From Solirubrobacteraceae bacterium (GTDB taxonomy: Bacteria > Actinomycetota > Thermoleophilia > Solirubrobacterales > Solirubrobacteraceae), in assembly GCA_025451035.1 (NCBI GenBank), contig JANWLE010000014.1, positions 1 through 43,678 on the forward strand: DNA of 43,678 bases, given 5' to 3'. Positions 40,413 through 43,678 of this stretch are shown one piece after another. How positions within the stretch are numbered: position 1 is the first letter of the stretch; the number at the start of each line of letters is the position of its first letter. The notes beneath the pieces are model-generated. The model was not told the DNA's origin. It was given only the letters and a program-made list of their open reading frames with translations, and did no database searches. A program made the translations under genes and the position numbers.

Positions 40413-41227
40413 GCACCGACCCCCTAGTAATCGGTGCCCGCACCGCCCTGCTAGACGCGCTCGGGGCATTGCGGCCGCACCTGGACTCACTGATCCTGAT
40501 CGGTGCGCAGGCCGTCTACCTCCACACCGGTGGAGCTGAAGTGGCGCTGCCAGAGATGACAAAGGACAGCGACATCGCGCTCGACACCCGCTCGCTGGCC
40601 GACTTGCCACGGCTCGAGACAGCGATGCGACAGGCCGGATTCCATCACGACCATGTCTCACCGCAACCGGGCTCTTGGTTCAACGACAGCGGCATGCCTG
40701 TGGACCTGATGGTCCCCGACGCACTGGCAGGTGCCGGGGGGCGCCGGGGGGCGCGCATACCCCCGCACTCAAAGAGCGCCGCCCGACGTGCTGTCGGGCT
40801 TGAGGCAGCGATCGTAGACAACACCCTCATGCGCATCGGCGCGCTGACGCCGCACGACCAGCGGACTTTCACGACTAAGGTCGCCAGTCCCGCAGCGCTG
40901 CTCGTAGCCAAGCTCCACAAGATCGGCGAGCGCACCAGCACACCCGAGCGGCTCATCGACAAGGACGCCCACGACCTCTACCGGCTGCTGGTCGCAACGC
41001 CTACCGACCAGCTTGCCAAAGCCCTTAACAGACTTCAAAAAGATCCGCTTGCAGATCACGTCACACAGCTAGCACTTACATGGCTCGCAGATCTCTTTGC
41101 CGCCGGTCCAGACGCGCAAGGATCAATCATGGCCGGACGCGCCGAGCAAGGAATCGGCGACCCCGCTGTCGTCTCCGCAGCAGTCTCCACGCTTGCTACC
41201 GACGTGATCGCTGCTCTCGACGGCTGA
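40409..41227 (+). CDS. AbiEii-like nucleotidyltransferase toxin
   Basis: 272 residues of a polymerase-beta-like nucleotidyltransferase: IGAQAVYLHTG (31-41) and the metal-binding KDSDIALD with Asp53 and Asp55, then the third acid in PVDLMVP (Asp99). AbiEii-type toxins transfer nucleotides, in studied cases to tRNA acceptor ends. It is coupled to the AbiEi-like gene through ATGA. A 10-base unit GCCGGGGGGC is tandemly repeated at 40733-40752, a slip-prone spot inside the gene, but the frame is intact. Confidence 0.83.
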   Translation: MSTDPLVIGARTALLDALGALRPHLDSLILIGAQAVYLHTGGAEVALPEMTKDSDIALDTRSLADLPRLETAMRQAGFHHDHVSPQPGSWFNDSGMPVDLMVPDALAGAGGRRGARIPPHSKSAARRAVGLEAAIVDNTLMRIGALTPHDQRTFTTKVASPAALLVAKLHKIGERTSTPERLIDKDAHDLYRLLVATPTDQLAKALNRLQKDPLADHVTQLALTWLADLFAAGPDAQGSIMAGRAEQGIGDPAVVSAAVSTLATDVIAALDG

Positions 41228-41262
41228 ATGTGAGGCTAAACGGTAGGTGCCCGATTGGCTAA

Positions 41263-41362
41263 GGGCTCGTAGATGAATAACTTGGCAGGTTCGGACCGCG
41301 TCCTGCCGAAAGACATCGGCAAAGAGCGAAGGCAAACACCAAGGTTATTTATCTACAGGCCC
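41263..41362. mobile_element. 100-bp MITE-like palindromic element flanked by TAA
   Basis: The ends GGGC(TC/CT)GTAGAT(G/A)AATAAC form an imperfect inverted repeat of about 22 bases (41263-41285 with 41338-41362), flanked on both sides by TAA (41260-41262 and 41363-41365). The inner part contains GGCAGG/CCTGCC. There is no coding content. TAA duplications and GGGCCTGT-like ends suit mobilisation by IS5-family transposases. It fits a miniature inverted-repeat element. Confidence 0.7.
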
Positions 41363-41365
41363 TAA

Positions 41366-42305
41366 GGACCTATCCCGGTTGGGTGGCGGTGATGGTCGCG
41401 AGGTGGGCCTTCTTGAACGCGATGAGGCCGCTTGAGAGCTGCAGCAGGGCGAGGTGGTTCTCGTCCTTCTTGGACCAGCGGATGAGTATCCCGCGGTTGC
41501 GATTCATCCAGGAATGGGCGGCCTCTACGACCCAGCGGCGGGCTTTCCAGCCGGGAGTGTGTAGCTTTTCTTGTATCTCCTCGCCGCGTGCGCGGATGTG
41601 TGGGGTGAGGTCGTAGTCCTCGACCAGCTCGCGGACCTCGGCGTTGTCATATGCCCTGTCCAGGCAGATGCCCTGCGGCTGCTCTACGGTCGGCTTTGGC
41701 CGCTCGATCGGGATCGAGTCGAGCGTGCCCTTCAGCAGCTTGTGGTCGTTGCGGTTCGCGCCGTCGTGATCGAGCCCGACCGGGACCCCCGCGCCCTCCG
41801 CGAGAACCGAACGCTTCGCCCCCCCTTGGCCCTATCAGTGGGATTCGGCCCCGTCTTCGGGCCACCCAACGGCGCCTTTCCCATCGCGCCGTCGGCCGCC
41901 AGCCACGCCCAGTCGATCCCCACAACCTCGTCGTACTCCAACAACCCCTGACGCCAGATCTCATGGAACACTCCGGCCTGCTCCCACTCCTGGAAACGCC
42001 GGTGCGCAGAGCTCGAGGAGCAGACCCCTGTCGCGTTCAATGCGTTCCACTGCATCCCCGTCCTGAGGACCAGCAGAATCGCGTCCATCGCGTCACGATC
42101 AGGCACCCTTGAGCGGTGAGTACCCAACGGGTGAAACGGCGGTGGCGGCAGCAACGGCGCGACCCGCTCCCACAACCAGTCCGGCATCCGCCAACCATCA
42201 TCCTTGCTGACCATGTAGCCCATCACAGACCCCCTGATCGAACAGCAAGACAACCTTCAATCAGAAATTCAACGCCGCGCTACAAACCCCTACCGGGATA
42301 GGTCC
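41366..42305. mobile_element. IS5-family insertion sequence, 940 bp
   Basis: Terminal inverted repeats GGACCTATCCCGG are exact at 41366-41378 and, complementary, at 42293-42305. A TAA direct repeat flanks the element (41363-41365 and 42306-42308), which fits the IS427 group with TNA target duplications. The left TAA is also the right flank of the MITE-like palindrome, so this IS was inserted at that site. Confidence 0.9.
41370..42223 (-). CDS. IS5-family transposase in two frames joined by a -1 shift
   Basis: The N-terminal part (ATG 42223, AGGGGG upstream) reads WRMPDWLWERVAPLLPP and MDAILLVLRTGMQWN, then the first catalytic Asp in AADGAMGK. At a G7 run (plus-strand C at 41819-41825) the frame leaves coding sequence; reading one base back continues with GAKRSVLAEGAGVP, the second Asp in GICLDRAYDN, and the Glu in WVVEAAHSWMNR, ending at TAG 41370-41372. 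All three DDE residues are thus present if a -1 shift occurs. Many IS427-group elements use such a shift, but a simple one-base lesion would look the same. Confidence 0.85.
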
Positions 42306-42382
42306 TAAGCTTGCGTCGAGCTCCAAGGTCGTCCCTCGCTCCCGGTTCTGACCGGACACTCGTTTAGACCGAGGAGGTCATC

Positions 42383-42754
42383 ATGTCGAGTGTCATGGAG
42401 GTCGGGATGGGTGGAGCGCAGGATGATGGTCAGCGTGTTGAGCAGCGAGCCGTAGGCGAGCGCGAAACACGCTGGTCGGTGCGCCGTAAGGAGGGGATCG
42501 TGATGCGCTTGTTGCGCGGCGAGTCCCTTGACCTGTTGGCGCGTGAGACGGGTCAGCCAGCTGGCCGGATCAGCATGTGGCGCGAGGAGTTCCTCGCGGC
42601 TGGCAGGGAGGGGTTGAAGGCCCGCCCCGCGCCGGTCGAGGATCGCCGTTTGGCTGACGCGCAGCGCAAGGTCGGGGAGCTGACGATGGAGCTGGACATT
42701 CTGAGGGCGCTGAACGATGAGATGGATCGCCGCCCTCCGTTTCCGAGGCGCTGA
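42383..42754 (+). CDS. IS3 OrfA (transposase DNA-binding subunit)
   Basis: 123 residues from ATG 42383 with GAGGAGG 5 bases upstream. It carries the OrfA helix-turn-helix (RKEGIVMRLLRGESLDLLARETGQPAGRISMWREEFL) and a C-terminal leucine-zipper-like helix (VGELTMELDILRALNDEM). The end overlaps an open -1 frame that continues into OrfB, the usual set-up for a fused OrfAB transposase by programmed frameshifting. Confidence 0.88.
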   Translation: MSSVMEVGMGGAQDDGQRVEQRAVGERETRWSVRRKEGIVMRLLRGESLDLLARETGQPAGRISMWREEFLAAGREGLKARPAPVEDRRLADAQRKVGELTMELDILRALNDEMDRRPPFPRR

Positions 42755-42786
42755 GCGTTTCAGAGCGACTGGGCACCCCGCTGTCC

Positions 42787-43635
42787 GTGACTTGCAGGGT
42801 CGCGGGGGTGTCCAGGTCAGCGGCGTGTGAGCAACGCCGCAGGCACAGCGTCTCGGAGCCGCTACGGCGGCGTCCAGGGCCCCTCGGGGCGATGAGCGAC
42901 CCAGAGCTCCTGAAAGAAATCCGTGACGTGCTGGCCACGAGCCCGTTCGTCGGTGAGGGTCACCGCAAGGTATGGGCACGCCTACGCCGCCGCGGTGTGT
43001 GCACGAGCCGCAAGCGCGTGCTGCGCTTGACCCGGGAGGCTGGGCTATTGGCGCCGACTCCCAAGGTCAGAAAGCGTGCCGCCCGGTTGCACGACGGCAC
43101 GATCACCGTGTCGGTCCCGGACACGTTGTGGGCGACCGACGCGACCGAGGGATGGACCGAGGAGGGTCGTTGCGCGGTGTTCGTGATGATCGACCACGCC
43201 TCCGGTGAGGCATGGGCTGACGCTGGGCTGAGGATGGACCGGTACGCCGCCGCTGACCTGCTCAGGGAGGTGTGCACCGAGCGCTTCGGATCGGTCGAGA
43301 AAGCAGTCGCCTCAGGCCTGGCGTTGCGTTATGACGGTGGGTCGTGTTTTCGTTCAGAGCACTACCAGGTCGAGATCGATCATCTCGGGATCGCCCGCAG
43401 CCCCGCGTTTCACTACGAGCCCGAGACGAACGGCTGCGCGGAGAAGTTCATCCAAACACTCAAGGAGCAGGTGCTCTGGATCGAGCGGTTCGACACCTTC
43501 GAGCAGCTCAGAGCCGCGGTCAGGAAGTTCACCGTCACCTACAACCACGAGTGGCTACTCGAGCGCCACAGCTACCGCACACCCATCGAAGCACGAGCAC
43601 ACCTCGCCGCGCTCGCTCAGGCAACCGTGGCATGA
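42787..43635 (+). CDS. IS3 OrfB (DDE integrase-domain transposase)
   Basis: 282 residues from the listed start; the same frame is open back to before 42724 and overlaps OrfA (EALSVSERLGTPLSVTCRVAGVSRS spans the join in part), so translation probably comes by -1 shifting from OrfA. The rve domain has its DDE residues in LWATDATEGW, LRYDGGSCF and TNGCAEKFIQTLKE. A helical HTH_21-type region (VGEGHRKVWARLRRRG) precedes it. The gene looks intact and ends 14 bases before the right terminal repeat. Confidence 0.9.
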   Translation: MTCRVAGVSRSAACEQRRRHSVSEPLRRRPGPLGAMSDPELLKEIRDVLATSPFVGEGHRKVWARLRRRGVCTSRKRVLRLTREAGLLAPTPKVRKRAARLHDGTITVSVPDTLWATDATEGWTEEGRCAVFVMIDHASGEAWADAGLRMDRYAAADLLREVCTERFGSVEKAVASGLALRYDGGSCFRSEHYQVEIDHLGIARSPAFHYEPETNGCAEKFIQTLKEQVLWIERFDTFEQLRAAVRKFTVTYNHEWLLERHSYRTPIEARAHLAALAQATVA

Positions 43636-43678
43636 TCGCCTTATTCACCAGAGCGTCCGGTGAACCGGGGCCGGGGCA

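Larger units (their letters stand above)
42349..43663. mobile_element. IS3-family insertion sequence, about 1.3 kb
   Basis: Imperfect terminal repeats are TGACCGGACACTCG at 42349 and its partner (complement of CAGAGCGTCCGGTGA) at 43649-43663, sharing ACCGGAC and CTC. Two transposase frames with IS3 features lie between. No clear target duplication could be fixed, so the ends are accurate only to a few bases. Confidence 0.75.

Overview
The window is GC-rich DNA with many GTG starts, short intergenic gaps, GTGA/ATGA stop-start overlaps and tRNA genes without an encoded CCA. This suggests a high-GC actinobacterium. The replication-relaxation/coupling-protein module, the DUF3494 protein and the long Sel1-like repeat proteins would fit the Thermoleophilia/Solirubrobacterales, but that placement is inference and no rRNA or core marker is present to fix it.

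Bases 1-6435 look like ordinary chromosome: the tail of an unidentified gene, tRNA-Ser(UGA), a secreted DUF3494 (ice-binding-like) protein followed by an L,D-transpeptidase, and a fatty-acid desaturase/ferredoxin-reductase operon divergent from a TetR regulator over a near-perfect 20-bp palindrome. A small secreted protein, a strong hairpin terminator, tRNA-Ser(GCU) and tRNA-Arg(ACG) follow.

A tyrosine integrase starts about 100 bp after tRNA-Arg, and from there to at least 41.2 kb the window reads as an integrated element loaded with conflict genes. In order: (1) a MerR-like regulator divergent from a four-gene ubiquitin-like operon (Ubl ending in Gly-Gly, JAMM peptidase, E1, small membrane protein) with no recognisable E2; (2) small DNA-binding proteins and a 19-residue hydrophobic peptide whose Shine-Dalgarno is locked in a 12-bp hairpin; (3) a type I restriction-modification operon in the order hsdR-hsdS-hsdM, continued by a potassium-channel gene and a hypothetical gene, with a TIR-like effector divergent from hsdR; (4) about 800 bp without a gene, dense in perfect hairpins, a candidate structured RNA; (5) small hypothetical genes; (6) a minus-strand cluster with an EccC/FtsK-like triple-ATPase, two WXG100-like proteins, a large Sel1-like repeat protein, two PH-like proteins, a helical protein with a C-terminal ParB-like domain, and a zinc-finger protein, met convergently by a second Sel1-like protein; (7) a decayed VapBC pair; (8) a conjugation-type module: HTH protein, replication-relaxation protein, VirD4/TraD-like coupling ATPase, M48 peptidase and an excisionase-like protein; (9) an AbiE-like toxin-antitoxin pair whose regulator carries a PD-(D/E)xK-type N-terminus.

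The right end is layered with insertion sequences: a 100-bp MITE-like palindrome flanked by TAA, a 940-bp IS5-family element inserted at the MITE's TAA and encoding its transposase in two frames across a G7 run, and a nearly complete IS3-family element reaching the edge. No second attachment site matching the tRNA-Arg end was found, so the right border probably lies outside the window or has been lost.

The best candidates for something little described are the E2-less Ubl operon, the potassium channel joined to a type I restriction operon, the FtsK/WXG/Sel1/PH/ParB cluster, the hairpin-rich region, and the hydrophobic micro-peptide.
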